In this document: in pieces, positions 1 to 8,278 of the stretch | How positions within the stretch are numbered: position 1 is the stretch's first letter | How the letters are laid out: every line of letters begins with the position of its first letter | Origin: CAZJYI01 sp964550025 | GTDB taxonomy: Bacteria > Verrucomicrobiota > Kiritimatiellia > UBA8416 > CAYOBW01 | NCBI GenBank assembly: GCA_964550025.1 | Contig: CAZJYI010000056.1 | Location: 1 to 64,000 of the forward strand | Direction of reading: 5' to 3' | DNA length: 64,000 nucleotides | Position numbers and translations under genes: made by a program | The notes under the pieces: generated by a model | Told to the model about the DNA's origin: nothing | The model's input: the letters and a program-made list of their open reading frames with translations, nothing else | The model's database searches: none

Positions 1-120
1 GCTGGAGGGACATCTTCCACGCCGTCCTTTCACGATAGGGAGGCCCACGACGGCAAACCCGCAAAACGCGGGCTAGTACTCGCAGACGCCGGTTGGTATA
101 TTGACGGATTGGATGGGAGG

Positions 121-160
121 CGCCATACGACGTAGGGGACCGATGGGACGCATGCAACAT
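121..160. repeat. degenerate 9-bp repeat tract upstream of the first gene
   Basis: The leader of the first propeller gene contains loosely repeated GATGGGACG / CATACGACG-type 9-mers. They resemble the clearer nonamer arrays at 16568-16621, 21967-22011 and 25124-25189. The rest of 1-184 shows no gene that can be supported. Confidence 0.4.
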
Positions 161-184
161 ATGACGAAACAGGAGACTGAAACG

Positions 185-3100
185 ATGCAACGACGGAAGA
201 CCTTCGTGGTGCTGACTCTGATTCTCTCACTCGGGTGTCTCGGCGGATACGCTTTCGCGGCGGACGGCCCGTCGATCCTGAAGGCGACGGGGACGCACGG
301 GGGGCTGGTTGTGCATGTGGGGTGCGGCGACGGACAGCTCACCGCCGGCCTGCTCGGCGGTCCGGGCTACCTCGTGCACGGGCTGGATGCCGATCCGGAC
401 AACGTGGCGAAGGCGCGCGCGCATGTCCGTGGCAAGGGGCTGTACGGTAAGATCTCCGTGGATCTCCTCGGCGGGAAGTCGCTGCCCTACGTCGACAATA
501 TCGCCGATCTCGTCGTTGTTTCCGGCAGTGCGAAGAGCATTCCGAAGAAGGAGCTCATGCGTGTGCTCGCACCCGGCGGATCGTTGTACCTGGATGGCAG
601 TACCAGCGTGAAGCCCCGGCCTGAAGACATCGACGAATGGCCGCACTACCTCAATCGTGCCGACAACAACGCGGTGGCGGCCGACAGCCGCGTCGGCCCG
701 CCGAGGCACCTGCAGTGGCTGTCTCACCCCCGCTGGTCGCGGCACCACGACAAGCTGGCCAGCATCAGCACGGTCGTTACGTCCAAGGGACGGTTGTTCT
801 ACATCGCGGACGAGGGCCCCGTCTACGCGGCCGACTACCCGGCCCGCTGGTCCATCGCGGCCCGCGACGCCTTCAACGGCGTCTTCCTCTGGAAGCGGCC
901 CATTCCGACGTGGACGTCCCACAAGCGTAAGTTCCGCAGCGGGCCCGTGCAGCTTCAGCGGCTGCTGGTCACGGACGGCGACAAGGTCTACATCACGCTG
1001 GGACTGGATGAGCCCGTATCCGTTCTGGATGCCGTCAGCGGAACGGTTCTCGGCAAGCTGGACGGCACGGAAAAAACCGAGGAAATGCTGCTGCACCAGG
1101 GCCGCATGGTCGTTATGATCGGCGCGAAGGGCGCGGAGCACGCACTGATCGAGCGCATGACCAAGGGGGTCGACTACAAGACGACGAAGCTCATCAAGGC
1201 CATCGACGTCAAGAGCGGCAAGACGCTCTGGCGCTGGCCCGCGTCGGAGACGGCCGAGATCATGCCTAGAAGCCTTGCCGTCTCCGGCGATGCCGTGTTC
1301 TGCCGCGAGCGGGGCGAGACGATGTGTCTGTCGCTGGCGGACGGCAGTCTCCGCTGGCGTACCGCGTTGAGCAAGCCGGCGGCGCCGGCCAAGCCTGCCG
1401 ACGAGAAGAAGGGCAAAGGCGGCAAGAAAACCAAGCGCAAGAGCAAGGGCAGCGGGCGCGGTATGGGGTGGACGTTCGAGACCCTGGTCGCGAAGGACGG
1501 CGTCGTGCTCTCCTGCGACGGCAAGACCCTGAACGCACTGGACGCGAAATCCGGAAAGGCGCTGTGGCAGTGCGCGGCTTCAACCCCGTTCGGAAGGACC
1601 CCGTCCGTCGACATCCTCGTCGTCAACGGTGTCGTCTGGACCAGTCCCGGTTTCGGCCAGGGGCGCCACCTGCGCACGGGCGAAGTCGTCGCCACGCACG
1701 CCCTCCAGAAGGAGCTGGTGACCGAAGGCCATCATCACCGCTGCTACCGCAACAAGGCCACGGAGCGCTACATTATCGAGGGCTATCGCGGTCTGGAGTT
1801 CATGGATACGAAGGGCGACAACCACTATCGCCATAACTGGATCCGGGGCATTTGCCAATACGGCATCATGCCGGCCAACGGCCTCGTGTACATTCCCCCG
1901 CACAACTGCGGCTGCTACCCCGAGGCCAAACTCTTCGGTTTCTGGACGCTGAGCGCCGAGCAGCCGTCGGTCAATCTGAAAACGTTGGCTCCCAGCTCCG
2001 CCTTGGAGAAGGGCCCCGCCTACGCCAAGGCTTCGGCGGGCACGCCCGCCCGTGCAGGAAGCAGCGGTTCTTCCGTCGATTGGCCGATGCACCGCCACGA
2101 TGCGGCCCGCAGCGGGGTCACGGCGGCGGCCCTTCCGTCGCAGGTCAAAGCCGCCTGGACAGCGAGGATCGGCGGCCGCATCACGCCGCCGGTCGTGGCG
2201 GAGGGCGTGTTGCTCGTGTCCGCGCCGCAGACGCACGAAGTCGTCGCGGTTGATGCCGTATCAGGCAAGGAGAAGTGGCGCTACACGGCAGGTGCGCCGG
2301 TGGACTCCGCGCCGACGGTTCACGCGGGGACAGCGCTGTTCGGTTCGGCCGACGGCTACGTTTATTGCGTGACCGTGGCGGACGGGCAGCTCGCCTGGCG
2401 TTTCCGCGCCGCGCCGCAGGACAGCCGCACCGTGGTGATGGACCACGTGGAGTCGCTCTGGCCCGTGCACGGCAGCGTACTCGTGGTAGACAACACGGCC
2501 TACTTCGTGGCGGGCCGCTCGTCGTATCTCGACGGCGGACTCTTCCTGTACGGGCTTGATCCCGCGACCGGCGCCGTTCGGTACAAGAGCCGGTTGAACG
2601 ACGCGCCCGCCGGCGCGCTGAAGGACAAGGGGAGTGTTCCCGCCGAGGGCTTCGCCCAGAACAAGGTGGATTACAAGACGGCCCTGGGGCCCGACAAGAG
2701 CGATGCCTTCTCCATGGCGGGCGGCAATATCTCCGACATTCTCGTCGCCGATGCCGACGCCGTGTACCTGCGGCACATGAAGTTCAACAGGAAGCTGCAG
2801 CGGCGGAACGAGTGGACGCACCACCTGTTTTCCACCTCGCGCCTGTTGGACGATAACGAGTCCCATCGCTCGCATATGTTCTTCGGCAACGGGGACTTCA
2901 GTCGTCTGCCGGTGGCGTATGAGTGGTTGACTCGGGGGAGCTACGGCGGGTTCGACACGCCGCTCGGCAAGCTGCTTGTTTTTGACGGGAAGCGCCTTTG
3001 GGGAACGAACCACCGCAAGGGACATGTGCTTTTCGCGTGCGATATTTCCGGCATCGACACCGCGCTCGAGAAGGACTTCCCGCGTTCCAAAGAGGCGAAG

Positions 3101-3388
3101 CCATACCATCCCAAGCCGATCATCCCGTCCATGGACATTCACCCGCGGGCCCTGATCAAGGCGGGCGAGAATCTCGTGGTCGGTGGTTTCCCCGCAGAGA
3201 CATCGGCGATTCACGAGTACGGCAAGCCGATTGCGGAGAAGGGGGTGCTGATGCAGGTCTCGGTCTCCTCGGGTGAGACTATCTCACGGGCCGAGCTCGC
3301 CTCTCCGCCGGTCTTCGACGGTATGGCAGCGGCCGGCGGGAAGCTGTTCGTGTCCTGTGAAGACGGTAGTATCGTGTGCCTGAAGTAG
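185..3388 (+). CDS. secreted methyltransferase-like plus double PQQ-type beta-propeller protein
   Basis: This is a protein of 1067 aa starting at MQRRKTFVV. The start was chosen because AGGAG lies 9 bp upstream and a signal peptide (hydrophobic core, AFA-ADG cleavage region) follows directly. Residues about 25-145 resemble a class I SAM methyltransferase fold, with VHVGCGDG as motif I and an acidic GLDADP after strand 2. Two blocks of PQQ/BamB-like propeller repeats (LDAKSGKALWQ, VDAVSGKEKWRY types) follow, separated by a linker near residues 610-632. A conserved GHHHRCYRN segment (about 515) and a CQYG...HNCGC segment (about 556-578) look like a metal or cofactor site. Paralogues are at 13318-16641 and 55055-58330, with a rearranged relative at 26837-30229. 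The catalytic function is unknown; exported quinoprotein-like or scaffold roles are possible. It is followed 13 bp later by a sulfatase, so co-expression is likely. Confidence 0.85.
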   Translation: MQRRKTFVVLTLILSLGCLGGYAFAADGPSILKATGTHGGLVVHVGCGDGQLTAGLLGGPGYLVHGLDADPDNVAKARAHVRGKGLYGKISVDLLGGKSLPYVDNIADLVVVSGSAKSIPKKELMRVLAPGGSLYLDGSTSVKPRPEDIDEWPHYLNRADNNAVAADSRVGPPRHLQWLSHPRWSRHHDKLASISTVVTSKGRLFYIADEGPVYAADYPARWSIAARDAFNGVFLWKRPIPTWTSHKRKFRSGPVQLQRLLVTDGDKVYITLGLDEPVSVLDAVSGTVLGKLDGTEKTEEMLLHQGRMVVMIGAKGAEHALIERMTKGVDYKTTKLIKAIDVKSGKTLWRWPASETAEIMPRSLAVSGDAVFCRERGETMCLSLADGSLRWRTALSKPAAPAKPADEKKGKGGKKTKRKSKGSGRGMGWTFETLVAKDGVVLSCDGKTLNALDAKSGKALWQCAASTPFGRTPSVDILVVNGVVWTSPGFGQGRHLRTGEVVATHALQKELVTEGHHHRCYRNKATERYIIEGYRGLEFMDTKGDNHYRHNWIRGICQYGIMPANGLVYIPPHNCGCYPEAKLFGFWTLSAEQPSVNLKTLAPSSALEKGPAYAKASAGTPARAGSSGSSVDWPMHRHDAARSGVTAAALPSQVKAAWTARIGGRITPPVVAEGVLLVSAPQTHEVVAVDAVSGKEKWRYTAGAPVDSAPTVHAGTALFGSADGYVYCVTVADGQLAWRFRAAPQDSRTVVMDHVESLWPVHGSVLVVDNTAYFVAGRSSYLDGGLFLYGLDPATGAVRYKSRLNDAPAGALKDKGSVPAEGFAQNKVDYKTALGPDKSDAFSMAGGNISDILVADADAVYLRHMKFNRKLQRRNEWTHHLFSTSRLLDDNESHRSHMFFGNGDFSRLPVAYEWLTRGSYGGFDTPLGKLLVFDGKRLWGTNHRKGHVLFACDISGIDTALEKDFPRSKEAKPYHPKPIIPSMDIHPRALIKAGENLVVGGFPAETSAIHEYGKPIAEKGVLMQVSVSSGETISRAELASPPVFDGMAAAGGKLFVSCEDGSIVCLK
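2016..2055 (+). repeat. in-frame CGCCAAGGCTTCGGCGGG-type repeat in the propeller linker
   Basis: The linker between the two propellers encodes YAKASAGTPA from the element CGCCAAGGCTTCGGCGGG. The same family appears, in coding sense, at the homologous linker of the paralogue at 13318-16641 (ASAKATAGKR). The reading frame is kept. Confidence 0.75.
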
Positions 3389-3401
3389 AAGGAGGAAGAC
3401 C

Positions 3402-4718
3402 ATGTCCCGTGCGGAGCTGGGTAGACGCGGTTTTCTCAGGGCGGCGGGATTGGCAGCCATGGCTGCCGGGTTGCGATCTCGGGGCGCGACAGATCAGCCT
3501 GCCCCCAACATCCTCTTCATTCTCGCCGACGACGTTGGGCGGGATGCGATCGGATGCTACGGGGGCACGTCATACCCGACACCGAACATCGATCGCCTCG
3601 CGGAAGAGGGGATGCGCTTCGAGCACGTCTATTCGGCCCCTGTCTGCCACCCGTCCCGTGTGTGCCTGCTGACGGGACGCTACCCCGTGACCCTGGGCAA
3701 TCCCGGCTGGGGCTCCTTCCCGAAGCGCGCCGAAAAACAGACGTTCGCCCACGAACTGAAGAAAGCCGGTTACGCGACGGCCGTGGCCGGGAAGTGGCAA
3801 CTCACGCTTCTGAAGAAGGACCCGGACCAGCCGCACCGCCTGGGGTTCGACGACTACTCCCTGTTCGGCTGGCACGAAGGTCCGCGCTTCCACAAGCCGC
3901 ACATCTGGCAGAACGGCAAGCGGCGGGATGATGTCGCCGACCGCTACGGCCCGGACGTGTACTGCGAATTCCTGGTCGACTTCATGACACGCAACAAAGC
4001 CAGGCCCTTCATCGCCTACTTCCCGATGGCTCTCTGCCACGACGTGTCGGACGATTTCAGGCCGCCACCGCCGTACGGGCCGGGCAAGGACCGCTACGAG
4101 AACTTCGGGGAAATGATGGCGGAAATGGACCGCATCATCGGCCGGATTGTCGGCGCGGTCGACAAGCTGGGGCTCACCAGACGCACGCTGGTCATCTTCA
4201 CCACGGACAACGGCACGGCGGGGAGAACCATTGTCCGACACAAAGCGAAGGGATTCGAAAAGGAGAGCAACGTGTCCCGCATGGGGGACGCCAGGGTGCC
4301 GGGCGGGAAGGGCAAGCTGACCGACTGGGGCATCCGCGTACCGACCATTGCACGATGGCCCGGCAAGGTCGCGGCGGGAGCCGTGTCCGAAGAACTGGTT
4401 GACTTCAGCGACTTCCTACCGACATTCAGCAAGCTCGCGGGGCTGCCGGCACCGAAGTACAAGATCGACGGACGCAGTTTCGCCGGTGTTCTCACGGGAG
4501 GGTCACACGCGTCGCGCGACTGGATCTACTCGGAGTCCCGCGGCAAGTACTGCGTGCGCTCCAGGAAGTGGAAGCTCTGTCACGACGGCAAGCTCTTCGA
4601 TATGGAAAACGGCCCTGGCGAACGCAAACCGATCAAAGCCGCCGCCGACACCCCGGAGTCCGCGCGCGCGAGAGAGACGCTGCGAGCGGCAATCAAGACG
4701 CTGAGAGTCGGGCAATGA
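3402..4718 (+). CDS. sulfatase (type I, formylglycine-dependent), Tat-exported
   Basis: This 438-aa protein is preceded by a strong GGAGG ribosome site. The N-terminus has a twin-arginine signal (GRRGFLRAAG). The core matches alkaline-phosphatase-fold sulfatases: NILFILADD supplies the metal aspartates, and VCHPSR (Cys82) is the CxPSR motif converted to formylglycine. FTTDNGT is the second metal site and GKWQL the usual histidine/lysine region, with Q replacing the more common H. The substrate cannot be read from sequence. The nearby GH29 fucosidase and other sulfatases suggest sulfated glycans. A separate FGE/anaerobic maturase would be needed and is not in the window. Confidence 0.93.
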   Translation: MSRAELGRRGFLRAAGLAAMAAGLRSRGATDQPAPNILFILADDVGRDAIGCYGGTSYPTPNIDRLAEEGMRFEHVYSAPVCHPSRVCLLTGRYPVTLGNPGWGSFPKRAEKQTFAHELKKAGYATAVAGKWQLTLLKKDPDQPHRLGFDDYSLFGWHEGPRFHKPHIWQNGKRRDDVADRYGPDVYCEFLVDFMTRNKARPFIAYFPMALCHDVSDDFRPPPPYGPGKDRYENFGEMMAEMDRIIGRIVGAVDKLGLTRRTLVIFTTDNGTAGRTIVRHKAKGFEKESNVSRMGDARVPGGKGKLTDWGIRVPTIARWPGKVAAGAVSEELVDFSDFLPTFSKLAGLPAPKYKIDGRSFAGVLTGGSHASRDWIYSESRGKYCVRSRKWKLCHDGKLFDMENGPGERKPIKAAADTPESARARETLRAAIKTLRVGQ

Positions 4719-4727
4719 GAGGGTCGC

Positions 4728-5951
4728 ATGCACGGACTCAAGACGATCATCATTGTCGGTGACGGTATGGCGGATGAGCCGCTCGACGAGCTGGGCGGGC
4801 TGACGCCTTTGGAACATGCTCAGACGCCGGCGATGGACAGCGTGGCGCGCGACGGTTGTTCGGGAACGCTCCTGACGCTCCCGGAAGGCGTTCCAACCAG
4901 CAGCGACGTGGCCAACATGTCGATTCTCGGGTGTGACGCGTCCGCGGAGTATTGCGGTCGCGGGCCGTTGGAGGCCGCCGGTCGGGGCATTGCGCTCGCG
5001 GTTGGGGACGTGGCTTGTCGCGTCAACCTCGTGACGGTCGAGGACGGCATTCTGCGCGACTTCTCAGCCGGCCACGTGGCGCAGGCGAATGCAGAAGAAG
5101 TGATGGCGCTGCTCAACAGGGAGCTGGGCGGTGACGGGATCCGGTTCCATTGCGGAGTGAGCTACAGGCATATCCTGGTTCTGTCCGGATCGCAGTACTC
5201 GGCTGACGTTGCCGTCGACAAGCCGGACGACAACCATGGCGAGCCCGTGTCCGAGCATCTTCCGAAGGCCCGCTCGCCCGAAGCGGAGCTCACCGCAGCC
5301 GCGCTGCGCCGGCTCATGGCCTCGGCCTCCGAGCTCCTGGGCGGATGCGACACCAACGCGCGCCTGGTCGCGGCGGGCCGTCGCCCGGCGAACGGCATCT
5401 GGCCGTGGAGTTGCGGTAGTGCCCGTAGTTTCAGGACATTGCAGGAGAAGTACGGCGTCACCGGCGCGGTCATCACCGCGGTGGACGTCATCGCGGGCTT
5501 GGGTCTCAAGCTTGGTATGGACCGCATTGTCGTGCCCGGCGCAACGGGCTACATCGATACCAACTATGAAGGCAAAGCGGATGCCGCGATCGAAGCCCTG
5601 AAGACCCACGATTTCGTCTATCTGCACGTCGAAGCCATCGACGAGGTCTCCCACGCGCAGGACCTCAAGGCGAAACTGCAGGCCATCGAGGACTTCGACA
5701 GCCGTGTCGTTGGACGCGTGCTTTCAGCCATTCCGCCGGACACGACCGTGTGTGTCTTGCCCGACCACCCCGTTCCCGTCGCTCTCGGGAAGCACACGCG
5801 CACGCCGGTTCCGGTTGCCGTTCGTACGCGGAAGGCCGCCCCCGATGCCGTCGGCGTCTTCAGCGAACGCGCCTGCCTGTCCGGGAGCCTTGGCGCTATG
5901 CGGGATGGCGATCTGATGGACACTCTCATGTCAAGAGGGACCTCAATGTGA
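4728..5951 (+). CDS. apgM: 2,3-bisphosphoglycerate-independent phosphoglycerate mutase, archaeal type (ApgM family)
   Basis: The 407-aa product interconverts 3- and 2-phosphoglycerate in glycolysis; some relatives have been proposed to act as homoserine kinases. IIIVGDGMAD at the N-terminus and PTSSDVANMSILG (with the phosphorylated serine) are typical of the ApgM branch of the alkaline-phosphatase superfamily. HVEAIDEVSHA and LPDHPVPV supply further metal ligands. The length fits the family. It begins 9 bp after the sulfatase stop, so it is probably in the same transcript. The biological link to the sulfatase is unclear and may be incidental. Confidence 0.92.
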   Translation: MHGLKTIIIVGDGMADEPLDELGGLTPLEHAQTPAMDSVARDGCSGTLLTLPEGVPTSSDVANMSILGCDASAEYCGRGPLEAAGRGIALAVGDVACRVNLVTVEDGILRDFSAGHVAQANAEEVMALLNRELGGDGIRFHCGVSYRHILVLSGSQYSADVAVDKPDDNHGEPVSEHLPKARSPEAELTAAALRRLMASASELLGGCDTNARLVAAGRRPANGIWPWSCGSARSFRTLQEKYGVTGAVITAVDVIAGLGLKLGMDRIVVPGATGYIDTNYEGKADAAIEALKTHDFVYLHVEAIDEVSHAQDLKAKLQAIEDFDSRVVGRVLSAIPPDTTVCVLPDHPVPVALGKHTRTPVPVAVRTRKAAPDAVGVFSERACLSGSLGAMRDGDLMDTLMSRGTSM

Positions 5952-6079
5952 AGACCGTTGGCAAGCCGCCGCCGAGAGAGCGGAACAGAGCTCTCGATTC
6001 TCGCTCGTCTGTCTCTTTCCCCGCCGCGGAAACGGCGCGGGAGTACCGTTCCACGGGTTACGCCCTCTTTCTTGACAAC

Positions 6080-6108
6080 TTGACAAGATTTCCCGCTCAT
6101 GCGATACT
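6080..6108 (+). promoter_or_regulatory. sigma-70-like promoter for the toxin-antitoxin pair
   Basis: TTGACA (6080-6085) and GATACT (6103-6108) are separated by 17 bp. They lie about 40 bp upstream of the antitoxin start. A second, overlapping TTGACA lies 8 bp upstream. Confidence 0.65.
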
Positions 6109-6147
6109 CCCTTCACAATGTGTAGTGCACGAGTGACGGATAGCATT

Positions 6148-6387
6148 ATGAAAACACTGGCTGTAGGTGAACTGAAGGCTCACTTCTCTGAGGTGCTGGA
6201 AGAGGTTAAACACGGGAATCCTGTTGCCGTCGGCTATGGGAAGCGCAAGACCAAGGTGGCTGTGATTGTGCCGTACTCCGAGTACCGGAAGACTGCCAAG
6301 CGCCGACTTGGGGTGATGGAAGGCCGTGCTACGTATCGAACGCGCAGCGATTTCAAGATGTCAGACGAGGAATTCCTGTCTTCATGA
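6148..6387 (+). CDS. Phd/YefM-type antitoxin
   Basis: This 79-aa protein starts at MKTLAVGELKAHFSEVLEEV, the usual opening of Phd/YefM antitoxins (DNA-binding N-terminal half). The C-terminal half, including RTRSDFKMSDEEFL, would wrap the toxin. The in-frame ATG at 6118 is less likely because it only adds ten unconserved residues. The stop overlaps the toxin start by ATGA, giving translational coupling. Autorepression of the promoter just upstream is expected from the family. Confidence 0.88.
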   Translation: MKTLAVGELKAHFSEVLEEVKHGNPVAVGYGKRKTKVAVIVPYSEYRKTAKRRLGVMEGRATYRTRSDFKMSDEEFLSS

Positions 6388-6782
6388 ACTACCTCTTGGA
6401 TACGCACACCTTCCTGTGGTCTGCCTTCAGTCCGCGCAAGCTCAGCAGGAAGGCGCGGTCCATCCTCACCGACGTCGGCAACCAGGTGTACGTCAGTGCC
6501 GTGTCTTTCTGGGAGATCTCTCTCAAGAGCGCGATCGGCAAGATCGAGCTTCAGGGAACGACGCCGGATCAGCTTCCGGACGTTGCGCGAGAGATGGGAT
6601 TCGCACTTTGTTCTCTGAATGTCGACGAGGCGGCATCGTTCCATCGCCTTCCGCGCGAAGAGCACAAGGATCCGTTCGACCGCATGCTGGCGTGGCAGGC
6701 GATCAGCGGCCGCCTAACGCTGATCTCCAGAGACCCGGAGTTTGCGGCGTACGCCTCTCAAGGTCTTGCTGTTATCTGGTGA
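6384..6782 (+). CDS. vapC: PIN-domain toxin (VapC-type ribonuclease)
   Basis: The 132-aa product has the PIN fold acidic residues: LLDTHTFLW at the N-terminus, the WEIS glutamate, and HKDPFDRML near residue 95, which is typical of the Phd-partnered VapC subgroup. These enzymes cleave RNA and are held inactive by the upstream antitoxin. Start and stop are complete, so the module looks intact. Confidence 0.9.
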   Translation: MNYLLDTHTFLWSAFSPRKLSRKARSILTDVGNQVYVSAVSFWEISLKSAIGKIELQGTTPDQLPDVAREMGFALCSLNVDEAASFHRLPREEHKDPFDRMLAWQAISGRLTLISRDPEFAAYASQGLAVIW

Positions 6783-6837
6783 ATTGCGGCTGAGGCGGTC
6801 CAGCGTTGCCCGCCTTTGCTCCGAAGAGGCACGAGTC

Positions 6838-6930
6838 CGCGGTTGCGGACCGGAAGCGGGCGAGAACCGGTGCGAAGACGTGTCGCCAGGGGGAAGCCCG
6901 CATTTCCGCCGCGGTGGACGGGCTACTGCC
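6838..6930 (-). repeat. dispersed ~95-bp element, copy 1
   Basis: Read on the minus strand this is GTAGCCCGTCCACCGCGGCG...CGCCCGCTTCCG. It aligns over about 95 bp, with roughly 80% identity by eye, with 44848-44945 on the plus strand. It fills most of the gap between vapC and the convergent serine hydrolase gene. Confidence 0.7.
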
Positions 6931-6945
6931 TTCCCGCCACAAGGA

Positions 6946-8106
6946 CTACCTGCCAAACGCACCCACTGCGAGTTGCTGGAACTCGCGACGCATGCTGGAC
7001 GCGTCGCTGTTGCCGAGACCTTTGCGCGCGATCATCAGCACGAATATCATCCGTCTTTCCGGGTCAACCCAGCCCTGCGTTCCAAACGCGCCGCCATGTC
7101 CGAACGTGCCCGGTGAGAGCATGCCTGTGACGCCCTGCGGCTCTCGCACGATGCACCATCCCAGCCCCCAGCCGTTGCCTGGAGTGAAGCCGGTCTTCAA
7201 CTCTCCGGTCTGAACGCTCAGCATCTGTTTGACCGCCTTTTCGGATACAATCCGCTTCCCGTTCGACTCGCCGCCGTTGAGGATCATCTGGTAGAAGGTC
7301 GCCATGTCGGCAGCCGTGGAGAAGAGCCCCCCGGACGGGTTGGGAACGGCTTTGACGTCTACGGGATAGTCCTCGAACCAGTGCTTGTCGCGTTTGAGCG
7401 ATCGCTTCGGGCCCGACCGGTAGATCACCGCCAGCCGTTTTCGTTGCTCGACCGTCGGGAGAAAGGTCGTGTTCTGCATTCCCAGGGGCGTGAAGATCCG
7501 CTCGGCGAGAAAAGTGTCAAGGGGTTGTCCGGAGACGACTTCGACGATGCGCCCGCAGACGTTCATGCCGGGGCTGTACTGCCACCGCGTGCCCGGTTCG
7601 AAACTCAGTTTCTGCTGTGCCAGTTTCTCGACCGTCGCTTCGAGGGAGTCCGCGCAGTGTTGACTACCCGTGAGGCCCGAGGTGTGGGTGAGCAACGACC
7701 GAATCGTGAGCTCCTTGTTTCGTGGCCCGTTCTGCAGAGCCGTCTTGCTGAACGACGGGATGTACTTCGCCACCGGATCGTCGACCGACAGCCTGCCTTC
7801 GTCCTGCAGGATCATGACGGCCGTGGCGGCAATGGGCTTGGTCATCGACGCGATGGCAAACAGGGTGTTCGTCGCCATGGCGGTCCCGGCCTTAATACTC
7901 GCGAGGCCCGCGGCCCGGTGGTGAACGACCTCGCCGCGACGGGCAACCAGCGTGACCGCCCCGGAGATCTGTTTGGCCTCGATGAACTTCTGCACGCGCG
8001 GGTCGATGCCGCCGGCGTCTCCGCCGGAAGCGTGATCGTGGGTTTGGAATAGCAGTACGAGGACGATCGTATGGGTGAGGATTGCATGTTGCAGGCGTGT
8101 TTTCAT
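6946..8106 (-). CDS. class C beta-lactamase-fold serine hydrolase
   Basis: This 386-aa secreted protein has an N-terminal hydrophobic signal segment. The SMTK motif (Ser87-Lys90) is the SxxK nucleophile/base pair, and YSPGMNV near residue 189 sits at the YxN position. The family includes AmpC-like beta-lactamases, esterases and DD-peptidases; most environmental members are esterases or peptidases of unknown substrate. An antibiotic role cannot be inferred. It is convergent with vapC and separated from it by a dispersed repeat. Confidence 0.9.
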   Translation of the reverse strand: MKTRLQHAILTHTIVLVLLFQTHDHASGGDAGGIDPRVQKFIEAKQISGAVTLVARRGEVVHHRAAGLASIKAGTAMATNTLFAIASMTKPIAATAVMILQDEGRLSVDDPVAKYIPSFSKTALQNGPRNKELTIRSLLTHTSGLTGSQHCADSLEATVEKLAQQKLSFEPGTRWQYSPGMNVCGRIVEVVSGQPLDTFLAERIFTPLGMQNTTFLPTVEQRKRLAVIYRSGPKRSLKRDKHWFEDYPVDVKAVPNPSGGLFSTAADMATFYQMILNGGESNGKRIVSEKAVKQMLSVQTGELKTGFTPGNGWGLGWCIVREPQGVTGMLSPGTFGHGGAFGTQGWVDPERRMIFVLMIARKGLGNSDASSMRREFQQLAVGAFGR

Positions 8107-8147
8107 GGCACAGAAGATGCCCCACGGAAGCGAAGAAATGCAAGCCC

Positions 8148-8278
8148 GTAGCGCCGGCTTTCAGCCGGTGAGACGTCCCGCCGGGGTCCACCCGGCGGGG
8201 AGACATTGGAAACTCCCGATGGGAGAGCCGCCGGCTGAAAGCCAGCCCCACTTGTCACCGGCTGGAAGCCGGCGCTAC
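8148..8278. repeat. palindromic GTAGCGCCGGC / GTCACC...GGCGCTAC pair
   Basis: An outer inverted pair, GTAGCGCCGGCTTTCAGCC at 8148 and GTCACCGGCTGG...GGCGCTAC ending 8278, encloses further palindromes (CCGCCGGGG/CCCGGCGGGG and GCCGGCTGAAAGCC). The distal GTAG supplies the TAG stop codon (8275-8277) of the minus-strand gene that follows. Single-arm relatives are at 10713-10738 and 34686-34711. Confidence 0.85.

Noticed and set aside
185..700. Active SAM methyltransferase assignment for the propeller proteins
   Set aside because: Only one of four copies keeps a glycine-rich motif I, and the domain is degenerate in the others. I call it methyltransferase-like only.
6946..8106. Beta-lactam resistance gene
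   Set aside because: SxxK and YSP motifs are shared with many esterases and peptidases, and nothing specific to AmpC function is visible.
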